Both the position numbers and the translations under genes were made by a program. A DNA stretch of 64,000 bases from Microtetraspora sp. NBRC 16547 (lineage in GTDB: Bacteria; Actinomycetota; Actinomycetes; Streptosporangiales; Streptosporangiaceae): positions 38,582 through 102,581 of the forward strand of contig NZ_BSSE01000026.1 in NCBI RefSeq assembly GCF_030268965.1, read 5' to 3'. Positions 10,101-17,625 of the stretch are shown here, one piece after another. The stretch's first letter is position 1, and every line of letters starts with the position of its first letter. The notes under the pieces are model-generated. The model was not told the origin of the DNA. It searched no databases and was given only the letters and a program-made list of their open reading frames with translations.

Positions 10101-10150
10101 TCCATGTCCACCCCAACAGCGACGCGTTCCGCGTCACGACCAGGGTTCAC
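7103..10150 (-). CDS. LuxR-family large ATP-binding transcriptional regulator (LAL)
   Basis: 1015 residues, the typical length of LAL/MalT-like regulators. After a short leader, residues 30-45 read PTPLVGRRDALAALRDAL (AAA_16 start) followed by Walker A GDPGVGKTRLL; VLILDDVHWADESSLEFLDH is the Walker B/sensor region. The middle is alanine-rich TPR-like helices. The C-terminus is a LuxR helix-turn-helix: LSPRELEVALLVADGLTNQQ and VRTVETHLSRVFAKL. It binds DNA in response to an unknown ligand. Two starts are possible, ATG 10150 and ATG 10105. A 15-bp tandem repeat inserts the penta-residue repeats EQNAT and ERHGT between Walker A and B. No obvious target operon adjoins; the coupled hydrolase/GMC pair lies downstream on the same strand after a 130-bp gap. 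Confidence 0.9.
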   Translation of the reverse strand: MNPGRDAERVAVGVDMEGRTAGPAVPGAPTPLVGRRDALAALRDALGTSGRDGFRFLALAGDPGVGKTRLLGELATMAADLGRVTMWGRAAEFEQMMPFSPLVDALDDHLETRRQEIADTLGPATARLLATVFPALAPHHAGDHRERTHFGESAEPYQDRSGTGHGAEQNATEQNATERHGTERHGTDRSGLARYRLHRAVRQMVDTLSGPRGLVLILDDVHWADESSLEFLDHITRHPPAGPVLLAVAFRPAQAPPRLATLPLGAGVRGHEITVGPLAPDEAEELLGPRFSKGRGRTLYEASGGNPFYLEALARMEEGALGAPGALPPTVLAALQVELGELSTGALLVAQGAAVAADEFDPDIAAVAAEIPRDATLDALDELAQRDIVRAHGGRFRFRHPLVRRAVYESAAAGWRVGAHARIAARLAAVGAPAVAQAGHLERSGSFGDRRAVEVLVEAARAVAAHAPATSAHWLQAAVRLMPDDSGTRDSRMELLLELSRAQGVSGRLAEGRDTARELLRILPADDYPRRGRAARLCALMERQLDRPHEARALLLDELGRMPNPRAAAAVPLRMRLVAESLMRVDFDAAQAVLDLMPDAAEGWEPGLAVAVAALRPMPAYAAGRSAEAVRYAETAGRLMAAAPDDHLAEWLDAISWLCWAEMNLGRHGEALRHFDRAAGVADATGQSYILTNLLAGKARTLVMTGRLADALATAEESEEEARLLDSGQQLVFALTQRCLAASWAGDDEAAILAGEEAVRRGVGGGEVWGAMARHARGQALINTGRLEEGAEAVLDACDRFSAPRLDRGTLLLSCETLAQVSAELGRPEQATAWADRAAAMDDPHLPAFSGLVPLARAHALRARKPARSAAAAREAAGLLAAAERRLDAGRALLAAGLAHLEAGERARAREDLKAAAAAFDACGARNLKARTDRELRRLGVRVAGAPPGKGGAPFGLSPRELEVALLVADGLTNQQVAQRLFLSVRTVETHLSRVFAKLDVSSRVGVATALSRPS
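9588..9662. repeat. 15-bp tandem repeat (5 units) inside the LAL gene
   Basis: Five in-frame 15-bp units start at 9588, 9603, 9618, 9633 and 9648. Units 1-2 are almost the same and units 3-4 are identical. On the coding strand they give ERHGT/EQNAT-type pentapeptides within the ATPase domain, so unit number can change without a frameshift. Confidence 0.85.
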
Positions 10151-10402
10151 GCGGACATTATTTTGTGAGGCACTTTACAGATCTTGCGCGGCGGAAGCAG
10201 TACATATCTCCCGGAAATGTACAAAAATCCCCCGGGTTGCTGTCGTACCGGGCCGCAGGAACGCCGCCGCACCAGGCGGCCAGCGGATGAGCCGAAGGTC
10301 TTGTTGAACGTGGCGGCTGCGCCTGTTTGGCCGAGTGTGCCCCGGTACGTTTCGAATCGGTGGCTCGCGAGGGAGCGACGTGTTCGGAAGGTGTTCAAAC
10401 AG
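10151..10402. other. Intergenic region upstream of the LAL regulator
   Basis: About 250 bp of lower-G+C sequence between the start of the LAL gene and the tRNA-array terminator. It holds the LAL promoter presumably, but I cannot fix -10/-35 boxes. No credible reading frame. Confidence 0.5.
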
Positions 10403-10428
10403 AAAACCCCAGGCCGTTGGCCTGGGGT
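10403..10428 (-). terminator. Rho-independent terminator of the Gly-Cys-Gly-Val tRNA array
   Basis: A perfect 10-bp stem (10406-10415 with 10419-10428) and a three-base loop are followed on the minus strand by a TTTT run. It lies directly 3' of tRNA-Val. A near copy of this hairpin ends the array at 52.5 kb. Confidence 0.85.
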
Positions 10429-10433
10429 AACTG

Positions 10434-10508
10434 TGGTGGACGATACTGGGATTGAACCAGTGACCTCTTCCGTGTCAGGGAAGCGCTCTCCCGCTGAGCT
10501 AATCGTCC
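10434..10508 (-). tRNA. tRNA-Val (anticodon GAC)
   Basis: 72-nt cloverleaf plus encoded CCA (10434-10436). The acceptor stem GGACGAT/ATCGTCC pairs fully; the anticodon loop reads CTGACAC within stem CTTCC/GGAAG; the T-arm GGTTCAATCCC is present. Last gene of a four-tRNA minus-strand array. Confidence 0.95.
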
Positions 10509-10522
10509 GTGCAGGAACTGCG

Positions 10523-10594
10523 AGCGGAAGACGGGATTCGAACCCGCGACCCTCACCTTGGCAAGGTGATGCTCTACCACTGAGCCACTTCCGC
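10523..10594 (-). tRNA. tRNA-Gly (anticodon GCC)
   Basis: Acceptor GCGGAAG/CTTCCGC, anticodon loop TTGCCAA in a TCACC/GGTGA stem, T-arm GGTTCGAATCC. CCA is not encoded. Same sequence as the copies at 10787, 33393 and 52752. Confidence 0.95.
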
Positions 10595-10670
10595 GCGATC
10601 TCCGAGGTTTCCCTCGGCGACGCCTTCTTTACTTTAGCGGATCAGACGGGGTTCCCGTGCCATCCGCTAG

Positions 10671-10741
10671 AGGTGGAGACGGGATTTGAACCCGTGTACG
10701 CGGCTTTGCAGGCCGCTGCCTCGCCTCTCGGCCACTCCACC
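10671..10741 (-). tRNA. tRNA-Cys (anticodon GCA)
   Basis: Acceptor GGTGGAG/CTCCACC, anticodon loop CTGCAAA in a GCGGC/GCCGC stem, T-arm GGTTCAAATCC. CCA is not encoded. Identical over the body to the copy at 52668; the copy at 33293 differs at the base of the anticodon stem and variable region. Confidence 0.95.
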
Positions 10742-10786
10742 AGGATCGTAGGTCGTCTGCACACGAGGTGCCCGCCGACGAACCCG

Positions 10787-10858
10787 AGCGGAAGACGGGA
10801 TTCGAACCCGCGACCCTCACCTTGGCAAGGTGATGCTCTACCACTGAGCCACTTCCGC
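10787..10858 (-). tRNA. tRNA-Gly (anticodon GCC), second copy in array
   Basis: Identical over its 72 nt to the tRNA-Gly at 10523. It is the promoter-proximal member of the minus-strand array Gly-Cys-Gly-Val. Confidence 0.95.
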
Positions 10859-11156
10859 GTGTCTTCCGGGAGAACTCCCGGCCACGCGGAAGACTCTATC
10901 GCCTTCCGGCCCTTACCTGTGCAACCACGGCCGCCGACGGCGCCGAATCGGTGACCATCCGTTTCCCGGCCGGTGGAATCCGCGCGCGGGCCCCGCATTG
11001 CCTGGCGAACGGCCTGCTCCGCTGGCGGACCGCCCTGGTCGGCTGAGGTCGAGAACCCGCTTACGGCGATCGCGGAGGGCTCTGAGATACTGATCCTGCC
11101 CGATTTCGGGCACGAAACTTGGTGTCCTGCATCCACCGTCCGTATGGTCCTGCTCT

Positions 11157-11432
11157 GTGTCGACGCAACGGCATCCCCATGAGGACCTCATCGCTCATCT
11201 GACCCGGACGACCGCGCTCGGTCCCGGAGAGGCGGCGCGTGTGGTCGCCGACGTGCTCACCTACTTCGGTGAGCCCGTGGACGACTACGTGCGACGCCGT
11301 CACGGTGAGCTCAAGTCGAAGGGGTTCTCCAACGACAAGATCTTTCCGAAGATCTCGGCAGAGCTCTCGGGAAGGCGCGTCGCGGCACCGGAGCTGTCTC
11401 TACGCCAGCTGCGCCGGATCGTCTACGGATAG
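11157..11432 (+). CDS. Small conserved-looking protein upstream of glmS
   Basis: 91 residues from GTG 11157. Highly charged and probably helical and soluble: TALGPGEAARVVADVLTYFG, VDDYVRRRHGELKSKGFSND and a C-terminal LSLRQLRRIVYG. No membrane segment or known motif that I can name. It ends eight bases before the glmS start and so is almost surely co-transcribed with it. The KSKGFSNDKIF segment and the basic LRRI end give it the look of a small nucleic-acid or protein-binding factor, but this is a guess. Confidence 0.65.
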   Translation: MSTQRHPHEDLIAHLTRTTALGPGEAARVVADVLTYFGEPVDDYVRRRHGELKSKGFSNDKIFPKISAELSGRRVAAPELSLRQLRRIVYG

Positions 11433-11440
11433 GAGCGGAT

Positions 11441-13258
11441 ATGTGCGGAATCGTCGCTTACGTCGGGTCGAAGGACGCGGCCCCCATCCTGCTCGAAGGA
11501 CTCCAGCGACTGGAGTACCGCGGCTACGACTCCGCGGGCCTCGCCGTGGTCAACGGCAAGTCGCTGAAGATGCGCAAGGTCAAGGGTCGCGTGGCCGACC
11601 TGGCGGAGGCCGTACCGGCCCGGTTCAAGGGCGCGTGCGGCATCGGGCACACACGATGGGCCACGCACGGCGTGCCGAGCGACGTCAACGCGCACCCGCA
11701 CCTGGACCACGAGCAGCGGATCGCCGTCGTGCACAACGGGATCATCGAGAACGCCGACGCGCTGCGGCAGCGTCTCGAAGGCGAGGGTGTCACCTTCGAG
11801 AGCGAGACCGACACCGAGGTCCTCTGCCACCTGATCGCGCGGACCGTCAAGGAGACCGACTCCCTGGACGACGCCGTCCGCAGGGCGCTGAAGAGCATCG
11901 TCGGCACGTACGGCATCGCCGTCATCGACGCGCAGCGGCCCGGAGAGATCGTGGTGGCCCGCAACGGCAGCCCGATCGTCCTCGGCCTCGGCGAGAAGGA
12001 GATGTTCGCCGCCTCCGACGTCGCCGCGCTGGTCCGCTACACCCGGCAGGTCGTCCACCTGGAGGACGGCGAGCTGGCGGTGCTGCGGGCCGACGGCTTC
12101 CACACGTTCACCAGCGACGCGAGGGAGACCGCGAAGGAGCCCTTCACGGTCGACTGGGACACCGGCCACTACGACAACGGCGGCTACGAGCACTACCTGC
12201 TTAAGGAGATCTCCGAGCAGCCCGAGACGGTGGCCCGCACGCTGCGCGGCCGCATCGACGACCGCTTCCACATCGCCCACCTCGGCGGGCTCAACATGGA
12301 CGCCAGGGAGACCCGGTCGTTCCGCCGCGTGAAGATCATCGGTTGCGGCTCCGCGTACTACTCCGGGCAGATCGGGGCCCAGCTCATCGAGGAGCTGGCC
12401 CGCATCCCCGCGGACGCCGAGCCCGCCTCCGAGTTCCGGTACCGCAACCCGGTCGTCGAGCCGGACACGCTCTACGTCGCGATCAGCCAGTCGGGGGAGA
12501 CCTACGACACGCTCGCCGCCGTCCAGGAGCTCAAGCGCAAGGGCGGCCGGGTGCTGGGCATCGTCAACACGGTCGGCAGCGCGATCGCGCGCGAGTGCGA
12601 CGGCGGTCTCTACCTCCACGCGGGGCCCGAGGTGTCGGTGGCCTCGACGAAGGCGTTCACCTCGACCGCGGTGTCCTTCGCGCTGCTCGCCCTGCACCTG
12701 GCGCGGGTACGCGACCTCTCCCCGGCGGACGGCCGGCGCATCTGCGAGGGCCTGCGCCGGCTGCCCGAGCAGATCGAGCAGATCCTCAAGCTGGACGAGC
12801 ACATCAAGACGCTCGCCGAGAAGTACGCCCAGTCGCCCAGCATGATGTTCGTCGGCCGGGTCCGGGGCTATCCGGTGGCGCGTGAGGGCGCGCAGAAGCT
12901 CAAGGAGATCTCTTACGTCCACGCCGAGGCGTATCCCGCGAGCGAGCTCAAGCACGGTCCCCTGGCCCTGATCAGCGAAGAGCTGCCGACCGTGGCGATC
13001 GTCCCCGACGACGAGCTGCTCGACAAGAACCTGACCACGCTGGGTGAGATCCGGGCGCGCAGCGGGCGCATCCTGATGATCGGTCACCGGACCGCGGAGG
13101 CGGCCGACGACTGCGTCGTGGTGCCCAAGAACGAGACCGAGCTGGACCCGATCCTGCTGACGATCCCGCTTCAGCTCTTCGCGTACCACGCCGCGGTCGC
13201 CCTCGGCCGCGACGTCGACCGGCCGCGCAACCTCGCCAAGAGCGTCACGGTCGAGTAG
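11441..13258 (+). CDS. glmS: Glutamine-fructose-6-phosphate aminotransferase (isomerizing)
   Basis: 605 residues. Makes glucosamine 6-phosphate from fructose 6-phosphate and glutamine, the first step to UDP-GlcNAc for peptidoglycan. The N-terminal nucleophile Cys2 is in MCGIVAYVG; LEYRGYDSAGLAVV and GHTRWATHG mark the class II glutaminase domain (to about 220). Two SIS domains follow, with GCGSAYYSGQIG, AISQSGETYDTLAA and, near the C-terminus, ASELKHGPLALI. The conserved C-terminal end RPRNLAKSVTVE is intact. Full length and no anomalies. Co-transcribed with the 91-residue protein; a strong hairpin follows at 13295. Confidence 0.98.
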   Translation: MCGIVAYVGSKDAAPILLEGLQRLEYRGYDSAGLAVVNGKSLKMRKVKGRVADLAEAVPARFKGACGIGHTRWATHGVPSDVNAHPHLDHEQRIAVVHNGIIENADALRQRLEGEGVTFESETDTEVLCHLIARTVKETDSLDDAVRRALKSIVGTYGIAVIDAQRPGEIVVARNGSPIVLGLGEKEMFAASDVAALVRYTRQVVHLEDGELAVLRADGFHTFTSDARETAKEPFTVDWDTGHYDNGGYEHYLLKEISEQPETVARTLRGRIDDRFHIAHLGGLNMDARETRSFRRVKIIGCGSAYYSGQIGAQLIEELARIPADAEPASEFRYRNPVVEPDTLYVAISQSGETYDTLAAVQELKRKGGRVLGIVNTVGSAIARECDGGLYLHAGPEVSVASTKAFTSTAVSFALLALHLARVRDLSPADGRRICEGLRRLPEQIEQILKLDEHIKTLAEKYAQSPSMMFVGRVRGYPVAREGAQKLKEISYVHAEAYPASELKHGPLALISEELPTVAIVPDDELLDKNLTTLGEIRARSGRILMIGHRTAEAADDCVVVPKNETELDPILLTIPLQLFAYHAAVALGRDVDRPRNLAKSVTVE

Positions 13259-13294
13259 GCGCCCGGCCGAGGCGGCGCGTGACAAAGTGTGCGG

Positions 13295-13334
13295 GTACGG
13301 CTCCCGCCCCCATCTCCGGGGGTGGGAGCCGTAC
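13295..13334. terminator. Bidirectional hairpin between glmS and fmdA
   Basis: 17-bp stem with one G-U pair (13295-13311 with 13318-13334) and a six-base loop, between two convergent genes. There is no good T-run on either side. The outer arm (GTACGGCTC) is the same as in the hairpin at 43445. Confidence 0.75.
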
Positions 13335-13387
13335 GCGTCAGGAGATCGGACGGGCCGAGGCCGGGCGAGCCGCGCCCGGGTGGAGGG

Positions 13388-14641
13388 TCAGGACGTCACG
13401 GCGCACTGCCCGCGGTCCTTCCTGACCGGTCCCTCGGCGGTCGGCCGCACGTCGAAGTCGAAGATCTCGGTCGGCAGGTAGAGGGTGCAGCACGCGTTCG
13501 GGATGTCGACGATCCCGCTGATCCGTCCCTCGATGGGAGCCGACCCGAGGAGCAGGTAGGCCTGCTCGCCCGTGTAACCCCATGTCTTCAGGTACTCGAT
13601 CGCGTTCAGGCACGCCCTGCGGTAGGCGACCGTCGCGTCGAGGTAGTGGTTGGTGTCCGTCTCATGGTCGACCGAGATCCCGATGAACGAGAGGAACTCG
13701 GAGTACCGCGGCTCGACGTTGCCCGGCATGAAGATCGGGTTGGTGGTGACCCCGTACTTCGCCATGCCGCCCTTGATGAGATCGACGTGGAGATCGATGA
13801 AGCCGCCCATCTCGACCGCGCCGCAGAAGGTGATCTCGCCGTCGCCCTGGCTGAAGTGCAGGTCGCCGACGGAGAAGTTGGCGCCCTTGACGTAGACGGG
13901 GAAGAAGACCCGCGACCCCCGCGTGAAGTTCTTGATGTCCTGGTTGCCGCCGTGCTCGCGCGGCGGGACGGTGCGCGCGCCCTCACGGGCGATCCGCTCG
14001 GCCAGGTCGCCGGTCGCCGTTCCCGTGACCGCATTGTTCGGCTCCGGCGGGTTGGCCAGCGGCGGGACCCGGCCGGCGTCGGTGTCGATGAGCGCCCGCT
14101 CCCGCCGGTTCCAGCTCGTGAGCAGCTCGGCCGACGGCGCGGTGGCGAACAGGCCGGGATGGGTGATCCCGGTGTACCGCACGCCGGGCAGGTGCCGGGA
14201 CGTCGCGTGGATGCCGTGGAAGTCCCAGATCGCCTTGTACGCGTCCGGGTAGTAGTCGGTCAGGAAGCCACCGCCGTTCGCCTTCGCGAAGACACCGGTG
14301 TACCCCCAGCCCTGCCCGGGGACGTCGCCGGTCCGCTCCGGGTACGGGATCGGGCCGATGTCGAGGATGTCGACGATCAGGAGGTCGCCGGGTTCGGCCC
14401 CCTCGACGCCGAAGGGCCCGCTCAGCATGTGCACCTTCGTCAGGTCGACGTCCCGCACGTCGTTGGCTGAGTCGTTGTTGCCGACCTGGCAGTCGGTCCA
14501 GTCCCGGCACTCGACGCGGAACTCGTCCCCGGGCCGCACCGTGGCGACCGCCGGGATGTCGGGGTGCCAGCGGTTGTGCCCGGGCACGTCCTGTTCCCGC
14601 ATGGGCTTCGACTGGTCGATGCTGAACACGACTTTCGGCAT
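13388..14641 (-). CDS. fmdA: Formamidase/acetamidase
   Basis: 417 residues from ATG 14641 with an AAGGAGGA site (14648-14655). The protein begins MPKVVFSIDQSKPMREQDVP, the standard FmdA/AmdA opening, and continues with HNRWHPDIPAVATVRPGDEF, DCQVGNNDSANDVRDVDLTK and LSGPFGVEGAEPGDLLIVDI. It contains the GDLHFSQGDGEITFCGAVE segment typical of formamidases. It hydrolyses formamide or short aliphatic amides to ammonia and acid in the cytosol. Downstream of an AmiS/UreI channel and an FmdB-type zinc ribbon gene on the same strand, forming an amide-use operon fmdB-amiS-fmdA. Confidence 0.93.
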   Translation of the reverse strand: MPKVVFSIDQSKPMREQDVPGHNRWHPDIPAVATVRPGDEFRVECRDWTDCQVGNNDSANDVRDVDLTKVHMLSGPFGVEGAEPGDLLIVDILDIGPIPYPERTGDVPGQGWGYTGVFAKANGGGFLTDYYPDAYKAIWDFHGIHATSRHLPGVRYTGITHPGLFATAPSAELLTSWNRRERALIDTDAGRVPPLANPPEPNNAVTGTATGDLAERIAREGARTVPPREHGGNQDIKNFTRGSRVFFPVYVKGANFSVGDLHFSQGDGEITFCGAVEMGGFIDLHVDLIKGGMAKYGVTTNPIFMPGNVEPRYSEFLSFIGISVDHETDTNHYLDATVAYRRACLNAIEYLKTWGYTGEQAYLLLGSAPIEGRISGIVDIPNACCTLYLPTEIFDFDVRPTAEGPVRKDRGQCAVTS

Positions 14642-14712
14642 GAGATGTCCTCCTTCTCGATCGGCCGGTGTCGGCCGGTTGCCGGCGTGCGGCGGGGCGG
14701 CGGGGCGACGGG

Positions 14713-15324
14713 TCACTCCGCGGGCCGGGCTGTGCGCCCGCGCGTGAGCGGCCACAACGCGGCGAACACGACCACGCCGAACGCGGCGAGGATGATCGCG
14801 ACGAGGTTCTGGTTCCAGCTCTTCCAGAAACCGGTGAGGGTGAGATAGGCGGGGACCGCGCCGGTGACCCATCCCTCGATCGCCGTCACCCAGCCCACAT
14901 ACGCCGTGAGATGGTCGCGTTTGAGGCCGAGCAGCAAGAAGAAAAGGAACCACAGGAACGACCAGTAGAGCCAGATGGCGCCGAACGGCGCGTCCTTCAG
15001 GATCTGGAAGTTCGCGTACGAATAACCCAGCGCCATGATGGCGACGAACAATGAGAAATACCCGACGCCGGTGGTGTCGAACCCTCCGAGGGTCCCGATT
15101 CCCACATAAAGATAGGTGAACGCGAACAGGTACAACCCCGACGCCGAGAGAATGGTGCTCGCCCCGCCGCCCGCGCCGATGATCAGGACGGTGGGCGTGA
15201 CAACCTGGAGCGCCCCGACGAAGAGGTTGAAGAGGGCGGCCGCTCGCGCGTCGACCAGCCCCAGCAGCATCAGGCCGTTCATGAACAGCACCGCGCCGAC
15301 GTAGAGAAGTCCGACATCTCCCAT
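14713..15324 (-). CDS. amiS: AmiS/UreI-family amide/urea channel
   Basis: 203 residues with six or seven hydrophobic segments and AGGAGGTG ahead of ATG 15324. Typical family features are the opening VGLLYVGAVLFMNGLMLLG, LYLFAFTYLYVGIG in the middle, and WLYWSFLWFLFFLLLGL. Members form inner-membrane channels for urea or short amides. Position directly upstream of fmdA (72-bp gap) supports entry of formamide or acetamide for hydrolysis. The C-terminus is a short basic tail (LTRGRTARPAE). Confidence 0.9.
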   Translation of the reverse strand: MGDVGLLYVGAVLFMNGLMLLGLVDARAAALFNLFVGALQVVTPTVLIIGAGGGASTILSASGLYLFAFTYLYVGIGTLGGFDTTGVGYFSLFVAIMALGYSYANFQILKDAPFGAIWLYWSFLWFLFFLLLGLKRDHLTAYVGWVTAIEGWVTGAVPAYLTLTGFWKSWNQNLVAIILAAFGVVVFAALWPLTRGRTARPAE

Positions 15325-15379
15325 CGGGACGCACCTCCTGGCGCCGGTGGCGGACGGCCGGCGCGTGTGGCGGACGCGC

Positions 15380-15456
15380 GGCCCCCGACCGGCCCCCGAC
15401 CGGCCCCCGACCGGCCCCCGACCGACTCGCGACCGACTCGCGATCGGCTCCGGCCC
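15380..15456. repeat. 11-bp direct repeats between fmdB and amiS
   Basis: Four perfect copies of GGCCCCCGACC (15380-15423) are followed by two copies of GACTCGCGAC(C) and one more degenerate unit. They lie in the untranslated stretch upstream of amiS on the minus strand. No spacer structure, so not a CRISPR. Confidence 0.85.
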
Positions 15457-15467
15457 AGATCGGGGGA

Positions 15468-15752
15468 TCAGGGCCGGGGAAGGTGGGCCGGCGCCGGGTG
15501 CGGTGGGCGCGCCGCCGCCGGTCCCGTCCCGCCGCGCGGCGCACGGACGACCTCGGGCGCCTCCCTGCTCCGCTCCTCCCCGGCCAGCCCGGCGGCCAGC
15601 GCCGGATGCACCCGCCGCAGGTTCGGCCCCGAGAAGCGGCGCCGCGCGGGCCCCTCGCAGGCGGAGCAGGCGCCGGTCTCCGGCGCGGTCCCCATCGGCA
15701 GGGACACGTCGAACGGCCCGCAGTCCGGGCAGAGATATTCATAAATCGCCAT
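15468..15752 (-). CDS. fmdB: FmdB-family zinc-ribbon protein
   Basis: 94 residues from ATG 15752. The N-terminus MAIYEYLCPDCGPFDVSLPM is the FmdB signature with a first Cys pair (CPDC), and a second pair follows (CSAC) near residue 33, giving one zinc ribbon. The rest is a Pro/Ala/Arg-rich tail of about 40 residues with no fold visible. Proteins of this family sit next to formamidase genes and are presumed regulators or maturation factors. It is the first gene of the minus-strand fmdB-amiS-fmdA set. Confidence 0.85.
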   Translation of the reverse strand: MAIYEYLCPDCGPFDVSLPMGTAPETGACSACEGPARRRFSGPNLRRVHPALAAGLAGEERSREAPEVVRAPRGGTGPAAARPPHPAPAHLPRP

Positions 15753-16114
15753 GGGCACCTCTAACCGGCCGGACGGCCCCTCACCCGAGCGTGGCCATAC
15801 ACACCCAGACAACCCGCAAAAATAGTTACCTGTCAAGATAAATCAACTGATCATGTAATACGTTGTCGAGTGGTGATTTTTGGGGTCAATAATTGTTGAA
15901 CGTTCCGGAAGGTGAGATGGCCGGAGAAATGCCACTCCTTTCCTTTTATTGATGTTCTCCTTTGTGAGACTTGCCGATCTCCGTGTTGAGAATCACCCGT
16001 CCGGTCAGCCTCCGGCCGTCCGTCGCAGGGTTGGCCGGATAGCGGCATTTCATCACTTACTGTGACGAGTCGTACGCTTGCCGTACCGGGGACTCTCGCA
16101 GGAGGGGGACCGAT
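15753..16114. other. AT-richer intergenic region
   Basis: About 360 bp between the divergent fmdB and the binding-protein gene, notably less G+C-rich (TGATTTTTGGGGTCAATAAT). It presumably holds both promoters; I cannot assign boxes with confidence. No reading frame or strong hairpin. Confidence 0.5.
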
Positions 16115-17074
16115 TTGCGGCGCCGCGCGTTTCTTGCTCTGGGGCTGGGCCTGCTTCCTCTGTCGGCCGGATGCGGAACGAACCGGCCGCGGACTGGCCC
16201 CCCGATCTCGCTGGTCGTCCCCACGCAGGCGGGGGCGCAGGGCGGCCCCTTCGCCAGGGAGCTGAAGACCCTCATCGAACGTCAGCGGCTGGCCGGGAAG
16301 GTCGAGATCCGGACCCGATCGGGCGACGCGGGAGCGCGGGCGCTGGCCCGGTTCGCCGCCGGGAGGGACTACGACGACCTCATGGTCGCCGGCCCCGCTC
16401 TCGTCGCCATCGCCGCGAGGAACGGCCTCGGCGGCCTCATCGAGCGGACCTCCCCGCTGGCCCGGTTCGCCGGGGAGTGGGTGGTCTTGGTCACCGGGCC
16501 GCACTCCCGCTTCCGCACGTTCGACGACCTGGCCGCGGCCCTGATCCGCGACCCGTCCCGGCTGCGGCTCGCCGGGCGGGACACGGGCGGCCCCGACCAC
16601 GTGCTCTACGGCCTGACCGCGCAGGGGCTCGGGATCCACCCCCGCAGCCTCAACTACGTGGCGCTCCCCGACCTCTCGCAGGTGCTCGCCGCGACGCTCG
16701 ACGGCAGCGCCGTCGCCGGGCTCGGCGGCCGGAGGGAGCTGGCGGCCGACATCCGGGCCGGTCGGGTGCGGCCGCTGGCCGTCTCGTCGCTGGAGCGCCT
16801 GGACGGTGTGGACGCGCCGACCCTGAAGGAGTCCGGCGTGCGCCTGCACTACGCCCACTGGACCGGGCTCCTCGGCCCGGGCCGGCTGGGCGGGCAGGAG
16901 CGGGAGCGGCTGCTCGACCTGTGCCGCGCCGTCTCCGACCTGCCCGGATGGGCGGAGGTATGCCGCGGCAACGGCTGGGCGCCGATGTTCCTGGACGGCG
17001 ACGACTTCCGCCAGTGGCTGGGCACCGAGGCGCGCCGCACCAAAGTCGTTCTCGGCGAGCTCGGCCTGCTCTGA
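16115..17074 (+). CDS. TctC/Bug-type substrate-binding lipoprotein (orphan)
   Basis: 319 residues from TTG 16115, preceded by GGAGGGGGA (16100-16109). The N-terminus RRRAFLALGLGLLPLSAGCG is a lipoprotein signal with lipobox LSAG-C. The body has the Bug/TctC pattern: ISLVVPTQAGAQGGPFAREL near the start, GDAGARALARFAAGRDYDDL, RLAGRDTGGPDHVLYGL, and VLAATLDGSAVAGLGGRREL, with a late GVDAPTLKESG. These proteins capture small carboxylates for tripartite tricarboxylate transporters. No tctA or tctB membrane genes are nearby, so it is an orphan that may act with a distant transporter or in sensing. Followed by degenerate CTGCTCGGAGG repeats at 17080-17150. Confidence 0.8.
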   Translation: MRRRAFLALGLGLLPLSAGCGTNRPRTGPPISLVVPTQAGAQGGPFARELKTLIERQRLAGKVEIRTRSGDAGARALARFAAGRDYDDLMVAGPALVAIAARNGLGGLIERTSPLARFAGEWVVLVTGPHSRFRTFDDLAAALIRDPSRLRLAGRDTGGPDHVLYGLTAQGLGIHPRSLNYVALPDLSQVLAATLDGSAVAGLGGRRELAADIRAGRVRPLAVSSLERLDGVDAPTLKESGVRLHYAHWTGLLGPGRLGGQERERLLDLCRAVSDLPGWAEVCRGNGWAPMFLDGDDFRQWLGTEARRTKVVLGELGLL

Positions 17075-17256
17075 CGGCCTCTGCTCGGAGGCTGCTCTGA
17101 GACCTGCTCGGAGGCTGCTCGGAGGGCTGGTCCGAGGGCTGCTCCCGGCCGCCCGCCGATCGCCCGGGAGGCGTTATCCGGCACCGACACCCCCCGGATC
17201 GGCACAATTTGTTGTGGTGGTTGCGCCGACCGGCACTAGATGTAGGATCCTCCACT

Positions 17257-17470
17257 GTTGCTGGTTCACCCCGTGCCCGGGGTGAGGCAAGAGGGAACCC
17301 GGTGCGATTCCGGGACTGCCCCGCAGCGGTGAGCGGGAACGACCGCCGTCAATTTGAGCACTGGGCCGACCGTCGGCCCGGGAAGCGACGGCCAGTAGGA
17401 CCGGCGCGCGAGCCGTACCCCGGCCCGTGCGGCGCCATGCCCGCGAGTCCGAAGACCTGCCGGCGACGTG
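17257..17470 (+). promoter_or_regulatory. Cobalamin (B12) riboswitch upstream of nrdAB
   Basis: The conserved B12 aptamer elements occur in order: AGGGAACCCGGTG, GATTCCGGGACTGCCCCGC, a following GGAAGCGACGGCCAGTAGG, and the 3' element GCGAGTCCGAAGACCTGCC. A class Ia ribonucleotide reductase under a B12 riboswitch is known from Streptomyces, where cobalamin turns it off in favour of the B12-dependent class II enzyme. That logic is inferred here; no nrdJ is in the window. Confidence 0.93.
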
Positions 17471-17579
17471 CGCGCGGACCTGACGTCCGCGTGTGTTGTG
17501 CCGGGCCTCGAGGGAGGGCTCGCCGACGAGCGACGCGCCGTCCGTGGCGCGAGCCTGCCCGCTCCGACGCGTACGCCCG

Positions 17580-17616
17580 CCTTCCGAGGCCCCTGACGGG
17601 GTTCCGATTCGGAAGG
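17580..17616 (+). promoter_or_regulatory. Hairpin masking the nrdA ribosome-binding site (candidate expression platform)
   Basis: The left arm CCTTCCGA (17580-17587) pairs with TCGGAAGG (17609-17616), closed by an inner CCCC/GGGG stem. The right arm covers the start of the nrdA Shine-Dalgarno GGAAGGGGAG (17611-17620), so formation of this stem should block translation. How it switches with the aptamer is not seen directly. Confidence 0.65.
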
Positions 17617-17625
17617 GGAGATCAC

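Noticed and set aside
10437..10858. Integrated element at the tRNA array (att sites)
   Set aside because: No integrase and no direct repeat of a tRNA 3' end in the flanks; the repeated sequences are complete tRNA genes.
11423..13285. 620-codon frame opposite glmS
   Set aside because: Shadow frame; glmS is unmistakable on the other strand.
15380..15456. CRISPR array
   Set aside because: Repeat units are contiguous with no spacers; the same holds for repeats at 9588, 20975 and 62131. No cas genes.
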